Shown: in pieces, positions 1 through 8,480 of the stretch
How positions within the stretch are numbered: the first letter of the stretch is position 1
Layout of the letters: every line of letters starts with the position of its first letter
NCBI GenBank assembly: GCA_018716295.1
Contig: DVKC01000023.1
Span: forward strand, 1 to 47,689
Reading direction: 5' to 3'
Length of the DNA stretch: 47,689 nt
Origin: Candidatus Avimuribaculum pullicola
Lineage (GTDB): Bacteria; Bacteroidota; Bacteroidia; Bacteroidales; Muribaculaceae
Made by a program: the position numbers and the translations under genes
The notes under the pieces: model-generated
The model's database searches: none
Told to the model about the DNA's origin: nothing
What the model saw: only the letters and a program-made list of their open reading frames with translations

Positions 1-148
1 TCTATAACTTTGCTCTCGGTGATCATAGCGATTATTGTTTGTAATTCTTTGTAATTCAGTACTATAAAGTTACAACAATTTTCGCTAATTACCAAATTTT
101 CAAGGACTTATAATTCGTCGAACTCACGTTATTTAAAAGTTAGTAATA
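1..148. other. Non-coding left edge
   Basis: AT-rich stretch downstream of the first lipoprotein gene. No credible gene is seen. It holds a perfect tandem copy of the 10-mer TTTGTAATTC at 38-47 and 48-57. No clear terminator hairpin with a T-run for the minus-strand gene is visible. Confidence 0.5.
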
Positions 149-814
149 CTATTTACAAGCATATTTGGTAACAATCGACCATACAGTTCTAAAATCTCGT
201 GCTACATCTTGGTCCCACTCCGATATTATCAAAGTGACTGTATCTCCAACCCTATTCATGACGGCTTTACACAAAGACCGTTGGATTACTTTTTGGTCGG
301 TGAGGGGGGTGCATTCTATATTATTGTCATCACTATGCACTATGCGAATGAGAGGGGTGTCGTTTTCATCACATAACACATATTCATTTACCGCCACTTG
401 CTGCATAAGCAATATGGTAGGCTCTACTTCTACATTTTCATTCTTTACGTAATAGACACAAGCCACCGTGGCTTTATCCATGTATTTGCCTTCAACCATT
501 TGGGCAGTCAAACCCGCTTGATCCTTGAATTCATATACTTCGTCGCCCCATTCGCTCCTGCTCGGAAATACTGCCAAAGAATCGTTCGAGGCATAATCCA
601 ATGAACGAGTTTCGCTTTGCATCAAGAATGACACAAACCCCGGCTCGACTTCCGAAAATCGATCCAACTTCCTCACAGTAGTTTCACTTTCATCATTAAC
701 AACCTGCGGCTCGGCTGAAAAATTGTCGTCATCAGAACATGACAACAATGCCGTTCCAGCAGTTACCAAAATCCCCAATGCACAAATAATTGTGCATAAT
801 TTTCTAATTTTCAT
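149..814 (-). CDS. Surface-type lipoprotein of unknown function
   Basis: A 221-residue protein with a type II signal peptide: a basic N-terminus, a hydrophobic core and a lipobox ending at Cys26. The Cys is followed by SDDD, an acidic run like the lipoprotein export signal that sends Bacteroidota lipoproteins to the cell surface. The mature part is acidic and has no motif I recognise; it contains a short MQSETRS region and ends in YACK. It lies 22 bases downstream of the DUF3244-like gene and is probably co-transcribed with it. The divergent neighbour is a TPR signalling protein that may control both. It is real as a gene on the strength of the signal peptide and operon position; its function is unknown. 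Confidence 0.8.
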   Translation of the reverse strand: MKIRKLCTIICALGILVTAGTALLSCSDDDNFSAEPQVVNDESETTVRKLDRFSEVEPGFVSFLMQSETRSLDYASNDSLAVFPSRSEWGDEVYEFKDQAGLTAQMVEGKYMDKATVACVYYVKNENVEVEPTILLMQQVAVNEYVLCDENDTPLIRIVHSDDNNIECTPLTDQKVIQRSLCKAVMNRVGDTVTLIISEWDQDVARDFRTVWSIVTKYACK

Positions 815-836
815 CCTTAATAAATTTAATAGTTAA

Positions 837-1196
837 TTATAATTGAATATTGCCATTATATGTCTTACCATCAGCATCGACTGTTATATAATAATGTCCA
901 CATGGGCAATCGCTGATGTCATATTCATAAATCTCACCTGGCATTGCATAATCAATATCATACTCTGCCGAAGAACTGGGCCCATAGATTCCTATCGACA
1001 TATTTTCCACTTCTTCGTTGACAATAATATGCATCCAGTCATTCGATACATCTATGTCAATAGGAACTTCTGAAAGCGTTACCTGATCTGTTGGTCTGTC
1101 ATATTCTAATGCGACATTACCGTTTGGATCTTCTGCTGCCAATATAGCAATAGAACTCATCGCAAAAATTAAAAATAGTAATTTTGTTTTATTCAT
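837..1196 (-). CDS. Small secreted DUF3244-like protein
   Basis: About 119 residues from the ATG at 1196; an upstream in-frame ATG at 1208 would give 123. I prefer 1196 because the promoter -7 box at 1220-1227 would leave only about 5 bases of leader before 1208. It has a Sec signal peptide ending near AILAAE, then a short beta-rich domain with the pattern 'I-G-I-Y-G-P-S-S' and 'D-C-P-C-G-H-Y-Y-I-T-V' near the C-terminus. This resembles the DUF3244 family of small exported Bacteroidales proteins, whose function is not known. The first gene of a two-gene unit with the lipoprotein downstream. The family call rests on the overall pattern, so it is moderate. Confidence 0.75.
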   Translation of the reverse strand: MNKTKLLFLIFAMSSIAILAAEDPNGNVALEYDRPTDQVTLSEVPIDIDVSNDWMHIIVNEEVENMSIGIYGPSSSAEYDIDYAMPGEIYEYDISDCPCGHYYITVDADGKTYNGNIQL

Positions 1197-1219
1197 TTTT
1201 CGTAACATTTTGTTGATAG

Positions 1220-1250
1220 CAAAATTATTAAGTATCTAAAAAGTAGTAAA
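1220..1250 (-). promoter_or_regulatory. Bacteroides-type promoter of the DUF3244/lipoprotein unit
   Basis: Read on the minus strand there is a TAATTTTG box (1220-1227), a match to TAnnTTTG, and TTTA at 1247-1250, 19 bases upstream, as a degenerate -33 box. The start site would lie near 1213. Confidence 0.55.
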
Positions 1251-1267
1251 ATTTCTGGTGTTCTTTC

Positions 1268-1353
1268 TTGTGTACACAACGCATTTAGCAACAAAGTGTA
1301 ACACATTGAATATCAATATATATTTTTCATGTACACATATTATTTTGTGTACA
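1268..1353. promoter_or_regulatory. Three TGTACA-cored palindromic sites, possible operators
   Basis: In the divergent intergenic region there is a perfect 12-base palindrome TTGTGTACACAA at 1268-1279. Two further TGTACA cores lie in similar contexts at 1330-1335 (ATGTACACAT) and 1348-1353 (TTGTGTACATTG). The last two cores are 18 bases apart. They lie between the two divergent promoters, where a regulator of both genes would bind. The binding role is inference. Confidence 0.45.
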
Positions 1354-1447
1354 TTGTGTTCCAAATAGACTAAATACGCTAATTTTAATATGCAAAAGAA
1401 GTAATACTCCGTAGGAACAGTAAAACTCAAAATTCTCGTTGAGAGTT

Positions 1448-1478
1448 TTTGTTGCTCAAAGCAAATTGGATATATTTG
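1448..1478 (+). promoter_or_regulatory. Bacteroides-type promoter of the TPR gene
   Basis: A full consensus match: TTTG at 1448-1451, a 19-base spacer, then TATATTTG at 1471-1478. Transcription would start near 1485, giving a leader of about 14 bases before the ATG at 1499. Confidence 0.75.
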
Positions 1479-1498
1479 CAATATAAATTTACACACTT

Positions 1499-3202
1499 AT
1501 GAAGCCAATTTTAACATCACTTGTAACCATATTCTCACTTTTATTAATAAATGTGTCGTGTTATCATGACAAAAACGACATACATAAAGAATTGGCACTT
1601 GCTGATTATTACATAACCAGACAACCCAAAATCTCATTACAAATTCTTGATAGTATAAATAATATACCTATCAAAAAAGACTATTATTTTGCTTTATTAT
1701 ATTCACAGGCCCAATACAGAAATGCGATAAAAATCTCAAACGACTCTTTAATAAAAATAGCTTTACGACATTACTCCACATGCAGTGATTCTACAATGAA
1801 AGCAAGAACATTCCTTGTCGCTGCACAGATATATAGGAAACTTGAATACAACGATATTGCATTAAACTATATTCATAAAGCAGCAGCGACAAATACAGAT
1901 GACAATTGGATAACAAGTAACATTTATTACATCTGGGGGATTTTATTACGTGATGCAGGTGACATAAATTCATCTATAGAAAAAATAGAATTGTCATTAG
2001 CTTATGCCCAAAAAGGACAAGACACAACCCTAATAATCAGCAGAATGAGGGAGTTGGGGTATAATTATTTAGCACATAACAATTATGACCAGTCGCTTTC
2101 CTACATAAACAGAGCAATAGAATTATCACAAAAAAGCAAATCTTTTGCAGACTTATCAATGTTGTATGGAAGAAAAGCTCAATTATTCCGTTTTTTAGGG
2201 AATTTTACGGAAGCATTAAACAACATTAACAACGCTTTATTATACAATGAGTATAATAATAAAAAAGGACAACTTTCAAATTTGAATTATAAGGGACGAC
2301 TACTTCTAATGAGTGGTGCTATCGATTCGGTAGAATATTACTTGGAGCAAGGGAAAGACACCACCGCATTAGGCTCATACTATGAATGCATGAGTTTGCT
2401 AAGGGAAAAACAGGGCGATTATAAGGCTGCGTTGGAATACAGCAAATTATGTTCAAAATACCTATTAAAGCTCGCCTCGAAAATAGAAAACGACAAAATC
2501 GCACGCCTCGACAAGCAATACAACACTGCACGAGTAGAAGCCGAAAATAAGGCACTAAAAATTCGCCAACAACAAAATTGGTTATATATGCTCGCGCTTA
2601 TCATTGCTGCCGGCATAATAGCTTTTACCGCATACGCTATCTTCGCGCACCGCCGCAAAAAGATGCTTGAAATAATGCGGCAGCAAAGCGAAAACATAAA
2701 CCGTCTGCAACAGAGCGAAAGCCTATTGATGGACAAACAAATCAAAGCAAGCGAAAAATCAATGGAACTCCTGCACAACCTCGACGACCGGGAAAAAGAA
2801 TTGGAAATAACCAAAAACACCCTCAACGACCTGAAAAAACGCCTGTTTTTCTCCAATCGCATAGTACGGAAAATTCAAGAAACCATCGACACTGCAAGCA
2901 AGCCCAAGCATGACAGGAAAGCACAACCGCTGAACGATGAAGAAATAGCCGAACTAATCGATGCAATCAACAACTGCTATGACAATTTCGCCGACAAGCT
3001 GCGCAGCCTGTTCCCCTCGCTTGCCACAAACGACGTGTACCTGTGCTGCCTTGTAAAAATCGGGCTCGATAACCCTGCCCTGTCCGCAATGCTCGACATC
3101 AGCGACAACACCCTGCGCAAACGCAAATACCGCCTGAAAAAAGAAAAAATCGACCCCGACCAAAGCTACTCCACCCTCGAAGATGCCATACACGGCATAT
3201 AA
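1499..3202 (+). CDS. TPR membrane signalling protein with C-terminal HTH-like domain
   Basis: A 567-residue protein. It has a lipoprotein-like signal (Cys21), TPR-type helical repeats at about residues 30-320, a single membrane helix at about 361-383, a coiled coil at about 385-460, and a C-terminal segment around 505-550 with the pattern DVYLCCLVKIG, SAMLDIS and TLRKRKYRLKK. This last part is the HTH-like end seen in many Bacteroidales TPR regulators of this shape. The likely role is to sense something in the periplasm and relay it inward, perhaps to the divergent lipoprotein/DUF3244 genes. The gene is a composition mosaic: sampled 60-base lines at 1621, 1921, 2101 and 2221 have 14, 20, 17 and 14 G+C, while those at 3001 and 3061 have 33 and 37. 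The switch comes near residue 310-330, between the repeats and the membrane helix. Confidence 0.85.
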   Translation: MKPILTSLVTIFSLLLINVSCYHDKNDIHKELALADYYITRQPKISLQILDSINNIPIKKDYYFALLYSQAQYRNAIKISNDSLIKIALRHYSTCSDSTMKARTFLVAAQIYRKLEYNDIALNYIHKAAATNTDDNWITSNIYYIWGILLRDAGDINSSIEKIELSLAYAQKGQDTTLIISRMRELGYNYLAHNNYDQSLSYINRAIELSQKSKSFADLSMLYGRKAQLFRFLGNFTEALNNINNALLYNEYNNKKGQLSNLNYKGRLLLMSGAIDSVEYYLEQGKDTTALGSYYECMSLLREKQGDYKAALEYSKLCSKYLLKLASKIENDKIARLDKQYNTARVEAENKALKIRQQQNWLYMLALIIAAGIIAFTAYAIFAHRRKKMLEIMRQQSENINRLQQSESLLMDKQIKASEKSMELLHNLDDREKELEITKNTLNDLKKRLFFSNRIVRKIQETIDTASKPKHDRKAQPLNDEEIAELIDAINNCYDNFADKLRSLFPSLATNDVYLCCLVKIGLDNPALSAMLDISDNTLRKRKYRLKKEKIDPDQSYSTLEDAIHGI

Positions 3203-3250
3203 CCCACCATCACCACTGCTTGGTGGAAAAAATTTGCGGTTTTCTCGAAT

Positions 3251-3258
3251 TATTTTTG
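3251..3258 (+). promoter_or_regulatory. Possible -7 box upstream of pepD
   Basis: TATTTTTG matches TAnnTTTG and lies 69 bases before the pepD ATG. The only nearby TTTG (3233-3236) is just 14 bases upstream, too close for a normal -33 box, so support is weak. Confidence 0.35.
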
Positions 3259-3327
3259 TAATTTAGTGTGCGGAAAAATGATTTTTTTAACATTATTTCA
3301 GCTTGACTCTATTTTATAATAAATGAT

Positions 3328-4785
3328 ATGAACATTAGTGAATTAAAACCGGCTCTTATCTGGAACATATTCGACCAGATCACCAAAGTTCCCCGCCCTT
3401 CGAAGAAAGAGGGGAAAATACACGAATTCCTTGTAAATTTCGCCAAAGAACACGGGCTTGCCTACAAGACCGACAAAGTGGGCAACGTGGCAATGTTCAA
3501 ACCTGCAACTCCCGGCTGCGAGAATGCCAAGCGCGTGGTGCTGCAAGGACACATGGACATGGTGTGCGAAAAGAACAACGATGTCACTCACGACTTTGAA
3601 AACGACCCTATCGAAACATACATCGATGGCGAATGGGTTCGTGCCAAAGGCACCACACTGGGTGCCGACAACGGCATAGGCATGGCTGCCGCCCTCGCCG
3701 TGCTGGTGAGCAACGACCTCACACACGGCCCTATCGAGGCCCTCTTCACTGTTGACGAAGAAACCGGCCTCACCGGTGCCAACAACCTCGGCGAGGACAT
3801 GATCGAGGGCGACATACTGCTCAACCTCGACTCGGAAGAAGACGGTGAAATTTGCATCGGCTGCGCTGGCGGTATCGACACCACCGTCACCATGCACTAC
3901 AAGCAATCACTTGCGCCCGAAAAGTTCCAATATTTCAAGATAAACATCTCGGGGCTGCAAGGCGGACACTCGGGAACCGACATCAACACAGGCCGTGCAT
4001 GTGCCAACAAGCTGCTCGCCCGTTTCCTGTGGGATCTTTCGCAAGACTATGAAATATCGCTCTCATCGATCAACGGCGGCAACCTGCGCAATGCCATTGC
4101 CCGCGAGGCCCATGCGGTAGTGGGCATACACTGCGACCACAAGGAGCAACTTAGCATAAGGCTCAACCAGTATATCGCCGACATCGAGAATGAGTACAAG
4201 CATATCGAAAAAGACATGGTAATCACCATCGAGAGCACCGATATCCCTGAACACTGCATCGATGCAGAAACTGCCACGGCACTCATTCGCGCACTTTACT
4301 GTGCTCCCCACGGAGTGATATCGATGAGCCACGACATTCCCGGACTGGTCGAAACGTCAACCAACCTTGCATCGGTGAAAATGATGCCTGGCAACGAAAT
4401 ACTCATAACCACGTCGCAACGCAGCTCGGTGGAAAGCCGCAAATACGACATCGCCCACCAAGTGGAAGCCGTGTTCCAACTCGCTGGTGCTACCGTCACC
4501 CACGGTGACGGATATCCCGGCTGGGCTCCAAACATAGAATCAGAGATACTCCAAGTGGCAACATCGGCCTACGAAACGCTGTTCAATGCCACGCCCAAGG
4601 CAACTGCCATACATGCAGGACTTGAATGCGGCTTGTTCCTTGTCAACTATCCGCACTTAGATATGATTTCGTTTGGCCCGACACTGCGCGACGTGCATTC
4701 ACCCAAAGAGGCCATGCACATTCCTGCTGTCGAGAAATTCTGGGCCTACCTGACCAAGATTCTCGAAATGGTGGCCAAAGGCTAA
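3328..4785 (+). CDS. pepD: Aminoacyl-histidine dipeptidase (PepD, M20 family)
   Basis: A 485-residue cytosolic zinc peptidase that cleaves Xaa-His and other dipeptides. The M20 metal-site motifs are all present: GHMDMV with His75 and Asp77, LGADNGIG with Asp114, DEETGLTG with the catalytic Glu144 and metal-binding Glu145, LDSEEDGE near 170, and a late His in DVHSPKEAMHI. The length is that of the family. The central part (GGHSGTDIN, around 215) is the lid/dimerisation domain. The gene stands alone with its own terminator hairpin just downstream, so it is probably a monocistronic housekeeping peptidase. The ATG at 3328 begins the usual MNISELKP N-terminus. Confidence 0.95.
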   Translation: MNISELKPALIWNIFDQITKVPRPSKKEGKIHEFLVNFAKEHGLAYKTDKVGNVAMFKPATPGCENAKRVVLQGHMDMVCEKNNDVTHDFENDPIETYIDGEWVRAKGTTLGADNGIGMAAALAVLVSNDLTHGPIEALFTVDEETGLTGANNLGEDMIEGDILLNLDSEEDGEICIGCAGGIDTTVTMHYKQSLAPEKFQYFKINISGLQGGHSGTDINTGRACANKLLARFLWDLSQDYEISLSSINGGNLRNAIAREAHAVVGIHCDHKEQLSIRLNQYIADIENEYKHIEKDMVITIESTDIPEHCIDAETATALIRALYCAPHGVISMSHDIPGLVETSTNLASVKMMPGNEILITTSQRSSVESRKYDIAHQVEAVFQLAGATVTHGDGYPGWAPNIESEILQVATSAYETLFNATPKATAIHAGLECGLFLVNYPHLDMISFGPTLRDVHSPKEAMHIPAVEKFWAYLTKILEMVAKG

Positions 4786-4809
4786 AAACCAGCATTATAC
4801 CACAACCAC

Positions 4810-4852
4810 AAAGTGGGCAGCGAGTACGTTGCCCACTTTATAATTTTATTTA
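4810..4852 (+). terminator. Terminator of pepD
   Basis: A perfect 10-base-pair stem, AAAGTGGGCA (4810-4819) and TGCCCACTTT (4830-4839), with a 10-base loop, followed by the T-rich ATAATTTTATTT. It begins 24 bases after the pepD stop codon. Confidence 0.8.
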
Positions 4853-4875
4853 CGACTCACACCTACTGCCATCGA

Positions 4876-5607
4876 ATGAAACCGCTCCTCCTTTCCATTT
4901 TCCTTACAATCGGCGTGCTCACATTAATAGCACTGTCGGTGTTGCCCGCTGTACGGCACAACCAATATGAAGCCGCAATTGCCCCCATCGACACAGTATT
5001 GCCATATCCCGTCGTCATAGCCATGCCGCCAGCCGAGCCAAGCCTCTACGACAGCCTTGCCGCCTCGCTCGGCATTGAAGTTGAAGCGATGATGGCAGTG
5101 AGCAGCATCGAGTCGGGACGGTCGCACAAAGCATTCATCTCGGGCGGGTCACCTGTGGTCAATGTCGAAGTGCCAATGTTCAAGAAAATGCTCCACAAAG
5201 AGGGCTACAACGTCGATTCGCTTGTTAAAGCCATACCCGCCGCCTTCAAACGGCCCGACTGCTATGCCGACATGCTGGCAGCCCAACGTGCAATGTTTCG
5301 TGCGGCATCGTCAATCAACGATAGCATTGCCAAGCTATGTACCTACTGGGGAATGTACCAGATACGCGGCAGCAACTGGGCCTTATGCGGGACAAACTCG
5401 ATTGATGAATTTGTCAAGGCTATGAGCCATTCCGAAGAAATGCAACATCGCCTGTTTGCCAATTATCTAAAAAACACAGGGCTAAACAAACTGTTACAAG
5501 CAAAAGACTGGAAAAGATTTGCCCGCGCCTATAATGGCGAAGGATATGCCCGCAACCAGTATGACGTGAAACTCGCAGAAGCCTACAAACGATACAAACA
5601 ACAATGA
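4876..5607 (+). CDS. Secreted N-acetylmuramidase-like protein
   Basis: About 243 residues from the ATG at 4876. The frame is open back to a GTG at 4813, but that codon lies inside the pepD terminator stem, so the longer form is rejected. An N-terminal hydrophobic helix (signal peptide or anchor) is followed by a domain with the order A-S-L-G-I-E, AVSSIESG, YWGMYQIRG, LFANYLKNTGL and FARAYNGEGYA. This resembles the N-acetylmuramidase (DUF3380) lysozyme-like family, with Glu in SSIESG the likely catalytic acid. It would cut peptidoglycan glycan strands in the periplasm. Its stop overlaps the start of the next gene (ATGA at 5604-5607), so the two are translationally coupled, which suggests a shared envelope role. 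Confidence 0.8.
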   Translation: MKPLLLSIFLTIGVLTLIALSVLPAVRHNQYEAAIAPIDTVLPYPVVIAMPPAEPSLYDSLAASLGIEVEAMMAVSSIESGRSHKAFISGGSPVVNVEVPMFKKMLHKEGYNVDSLVKAIPAAFKRPDCYADMLAAQRAMFRAASSINDSIAKLCTYWGMYQIRGSNWALCGTNSIDEFVKAMSHSEEMQHRLFANYLKNTGLNKLLQAKDWKRFARAYNGEGYARNQYDVKLAEAYKRYKQQ

Positions 5608-8180
5608 CAAAACACATATTGACAATAATATTGCTTGCGGCGATAAGCTGTTTCAGCACATCGGCAGGGAAATTATTTGGAAGAATCAATGGCAGCGACG
5701 GCAACCCCGTGCCATACGCAGCCATATATTTTGAAGAATTGAAACAAGGCGTGTCGGCCGATGAAGATGGGAATTTCCAACTCGAACTGCCTCCAGCCCG
5801 ATACCATTGCCGCATTTCTTCGATAGGCTACAAAAGCATCGAAACACCTGTCAATATCGGCACAAGCGACACCAGATACAATTTCACGTTGCAACTACGC
5901 ACAATAACCCTTGCCGAAGTACAAGTGACTGCCAACGGCAACGAAGACCCGGCCTATGCAATAATGCGGCAAGTGATTGCACATGCGCCATACTATGAAT
6001 GTTCGCCCGACACTTTCGCCGCCCACGTTTATGTGAAAGGGACTGGAAAAATCATCGACACACCACGCATACTTGACTTGTCGGCCAACTTCCGCAAAGA
6101 CAAAGAAAAAATGGTAAACCGCCTTTTCGTGCTTGAAAAGGTCAGTAAAGTCACTTTCGGCGCACCCAACCAATGGGACGAGCAAGTCGAAGCCGAAAGC
6201 AACACATTCCCACAAGAAATGACTGTTGACTTGCCCGTTTCGATAACCAATTTCTACAGCAGCGACCTTTATGGCTCGCCATCACCATTGCGCAAGGGAG
6301 CTTTCACATATTACAAATACAAGCTCGAAGACCGTTACGAGGAAGGCGGGCAAATTATCGACAAAATAAGCGTCACTCCCCGCCGCGAAGAAAATGGATT
6401 GTTCTCGGGCTGGCTATATGTTATCGAAGATACCTATTGCCTCGGTGCAGCCGACTTGCAGGTGCGGCATGGCAATATGCTCGATGCCCGCATCGTAGCC
6501 ACATTCCAGCAAGTGAAACCTGGCACTTGGCTCATCGGTTCACAGGTCATGAAATGCAGCGTCAACGCATTAGGGATAAAACTTGGAGCCTCCTACACAC
6601 TGTCGGCACAATATTCCCACATCGGCAATGCCACCAGCACCCGGGGCGATGTAGTGCCTCTCACCAAGCGTGCAATCCACATCGCCGATGAAATCGACAA
6701 AATTCAAGGAAAAGAAGGATTATTGGACAAAAGTGATGCCTATAAACTCTCATCACTGGCTGCACGACTGATGGAGGAAAACATGATAGCCCAGGGGCGC
6801 ATCAAGCGCAGGTCGAAGTATGACCTTACATACCAATTGGGACAGCATCGTTCAAATACCGACAGCATGGCGCAACATCGCGACTCGGCCTATTGGGATG
6901 CCATGCGCAGCGTGCCACTCGACCAAGAAGAACGCGAGAGCTACTTGCGCCACAGAGCCGACACTATCTCAAACAGCACCCCCGACGACAGCAACGATAT
7001 ATTCGACGCATTGATGAGCGGACGCACATTCTACACCGGTAACAAAAATGGGTGGCTGCACTTCGGCGGAATATGGTCGCTGCTGACAGGCTACAACTTT
7101 GTCGATGGTTACAAGGTTGGAGCATCTATCAGCCTTGGCTACAAATTCAGCGATGCCACAGCACTCACCATCAAGCCATCGGCCTACTACAACACAGCGC
7201 GCCATACCGCCACAGCCAGCATCAAAGCTACCCTCGACTACATGCCCATGCGCCGCGCCCGCCTGTCATTCTCGGGCGGCAGAGTCACTGCCGACTATAA
7301 CACCGAAAATCCCGCATCGGCTGGCATTGTTGCAATTTCTACCGCGCTTTTCGGTCGCAACGATGTGAAATATTACGACCGCGCATACGCTTCAATAAGC
7401 AACGACATCGAAATTGCCAATGGCACCCGCTTTTCGATAGGTGCTTCGTGGGAACGCCGCCGACCACTCGACAACCACATCGACCACAGTTGGTTCAAGA
7501 AAGACGCGTCGCCCAATGTTCCGGCCAACGATTCATATATCCCGTTACCTGCCAAGAGCGAAGCCTTGACTGCATCTGCCGCCATCACTTTCACACCAAC
7601 TGCCTACTACTATATCATAAACCACAAGAAAAGATATTTGGCATCGAGATTTCCCACAATGCGATTGGCCTACACCCGTGGTATCGGATTCAAAGACAAT
7701 GCCCCATCATACAACCGCATCGACCTGTCGATAGAGCATGAAGTAGAATTGGGCGTTTTCAATAAAATCATATACCAAGTGCGCGGCGGACTCTTCTTCG
7801 ATGCATCGGGGCTCCAATTCCCCGACTTCAAGCACTTCGCAGCCACACGCTTCCCGCTCACCACGCACCGCTTCAGCCACAGTTTCGTATTACTCGACAA
7901 TTACCGCTACTCCACCGACAGCCGCTATGCCGAAGCAGGCATAACATGGCAAGCTCCCCGCATGGTGCTGAAATTCATTCCCATACTGCGCGACAAGAAT
8001 TTCACCGAGTGCCTCCACCTACGCTCGGCAGTAACCCGCCACCGCAGCCCTTACAGCGAACTTGGCTATTCAATCAACATATTGGACATAGCCAGCATAG
8101 GCATATTTACCTCATGGTATGACATCAGCTACAGTTCAACAGGCATATCAATCTCACTACCGCTCAACATGCTATTTTAG
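5604..8180 (+). CDS. DUF5686 outer-membrane protein with carboxypeptidase-regulatory-like domain
   Basis: An 858-residue exported protein. A Sec signal peptide (about 1-22) is followed by a carboxypeptidase-D-regulatory-like beta-sandwich (about 24-105, with the pattern GRINGSDGNPVPYAAI and SIGYKS), then the long DUF5686 region, which by family habit ends in an outer-membrane beta-barrel; the sequence closes with aromatic-ended alternating strands (SISLPLNMLF). It looks like a relative of TonB-dependent receptors without a plug domain. Its function is not known. It is coupled to the muramidase-like gene by a 4-base overlap. No terminator is visible directly after it. Confidence 0.85.
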   Translation: MTKHILTIILLAAISCFSTSAGKLFGRINGSDGNPVPYAAIYFEELKQGVSADEDGNFQLELPPARYHCRISSIGYKSIETPVNIGTSDTRYNFTLQLRTITLAEVQVTANGNEDPAYAIMRQVIAHAPYYECSPDTFAAHVYVKGTGKIIDTPRILDLSANFRKDKEKMVNRLFVLEKVSKVTFGAPNQWDEQVEAESNTFPQEMTVDLPVSITNFYSSDLYGSPSPLRKGAFTYYKYKLEDRYEEGGQIIDKISVTPRREENGLFSGWLYVIEDTYCLGAADLQVRHGNMLDARIVATFQQVKPGTWLIGSQVMKCSVNALGIKLGASYTLSAQYSHIGNATSTRGDVVPLTKRAIHIADEIDKIQGKEGLLDKSDAYKLSSLAARLMEENMIAQGRIKRRSKYDLTYQLGQHRSNTDSMAQHRDSAYWDAMRSVPLDQEERESYLRHRADTISNSTPDDSNDIFDALMSGRTFYTGNKNGWLHFGGIWSLLTGYNFVDGYKVGASISLGYKFSDATALTIKPSAYYNTARHTATASIKATLDYMPMRRARLSFSGGRVTADYNTENPASAGIVAISTALFGRNDVKYYDRAYASISNDIEIANGTRFSIGASWERRRPLDNHIDHSWFKKDASPNVPANDSYIPLPAKSEALTASAAITFTPTAYYYIINHKKRYLASRFPTMRLAYTRGIGFKDNAPSYNRIDLSIEHEVELGVFNKIIYQVRGGLFFDASGLQFPDFKHFAATRFPLTTHRFSHSFVLLDNYRYSTDSRYAEAGITWQAPRMVLKFIPILRDKNFTECLHLRSAVTRHRSPYSELGYSINILDIASIGIFTSWYDISYSSTGISISLPLNMLF

Positions 8181-8247
8181 AAGCATCTCGACAAGCCACA
8201 CATATATGCAAATGGCTTGGTTAATTTTGCAAAAAGATGTGGTTGCA

Positions 8248-8279
8248 CTTGCAATTACACTCGCCTTACACTATCTTTG
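8248..8279 (+). promoter_or_regulatory. Promoter of the 52-residue membrane protein gene
   Basis: CTTG at 8248-8251, a 20-base spacer and TATCTTTG at 8272-8279 (a TAnnTTTG match). Transcription would start near 8286, only about 13 bases before the GTG at 8299 and well after the in-frame ATG at 8206. This decides the start of the small gene. Confidence 0.65.
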
Positions 8280-8298
8280 CACACAAAATTGCAACAAA

Positions 8299-8457
8299 GT
8301 GAAAATAGTCCTGATTTCAATACTATTAGTAGGCATCTGCGTCATGCTGCTGGGTGTGAGAGTTTTCTTCGTGAAAGGCGGGAAATTCCCCAACACGCAC
8401 ATTCACGGCAATGCTGCCTTAAGGAAAAAAGGCATCACTTGCGCAAGCGAAGAATAA
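8299..8457 (+). CDS. Small conserved membrane protein, 52 residues, GTG start
   Basis: Begins with GTG (read as Met): one membrane helix at about residues 3-20, then a basic FFVKGGKFPN segment, HIHGN and LRKKGITCAS. I recognise this as a recurrent uncharacterised Bacteroidales mini membrane protein with the same KGGKFP/HI/GI-x-C layout. In-frame ATG codons further upstream (8119 and 8206) would add a non-conserved tail and lie upstream of the likely transcription start, so they are rejected. It sits 23 bases before the OmpH-like gene and probably shares its transcript, which would tie it to envelope biogenesis. The GTG start makes it easy for gene callers to extend or miss it. Confidence 0.7.
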   Translation: MKIVLISILLVGICVMLLGVRVFFVKGGKFPNTHIHGNAALRKKGITCASEE

Positions 8458-8480
8458 AACTAAACAACTAAGCATAAAAA

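Noticed and set aside
1236..1496. An 86-residue minus-strand open frame in the divergent region
   Set aside because: It runs across the TPR promoter and the TGTACA sites and starts at a poor position; composition is that of spacer DNA.
3205..3230. CCACCA/TGGTGG hairpin after the TPR gene as a terminator
   Set aside because: The stem is 6 pairs with a long loop and is followed by A residues instead of T residues on the plus strand.
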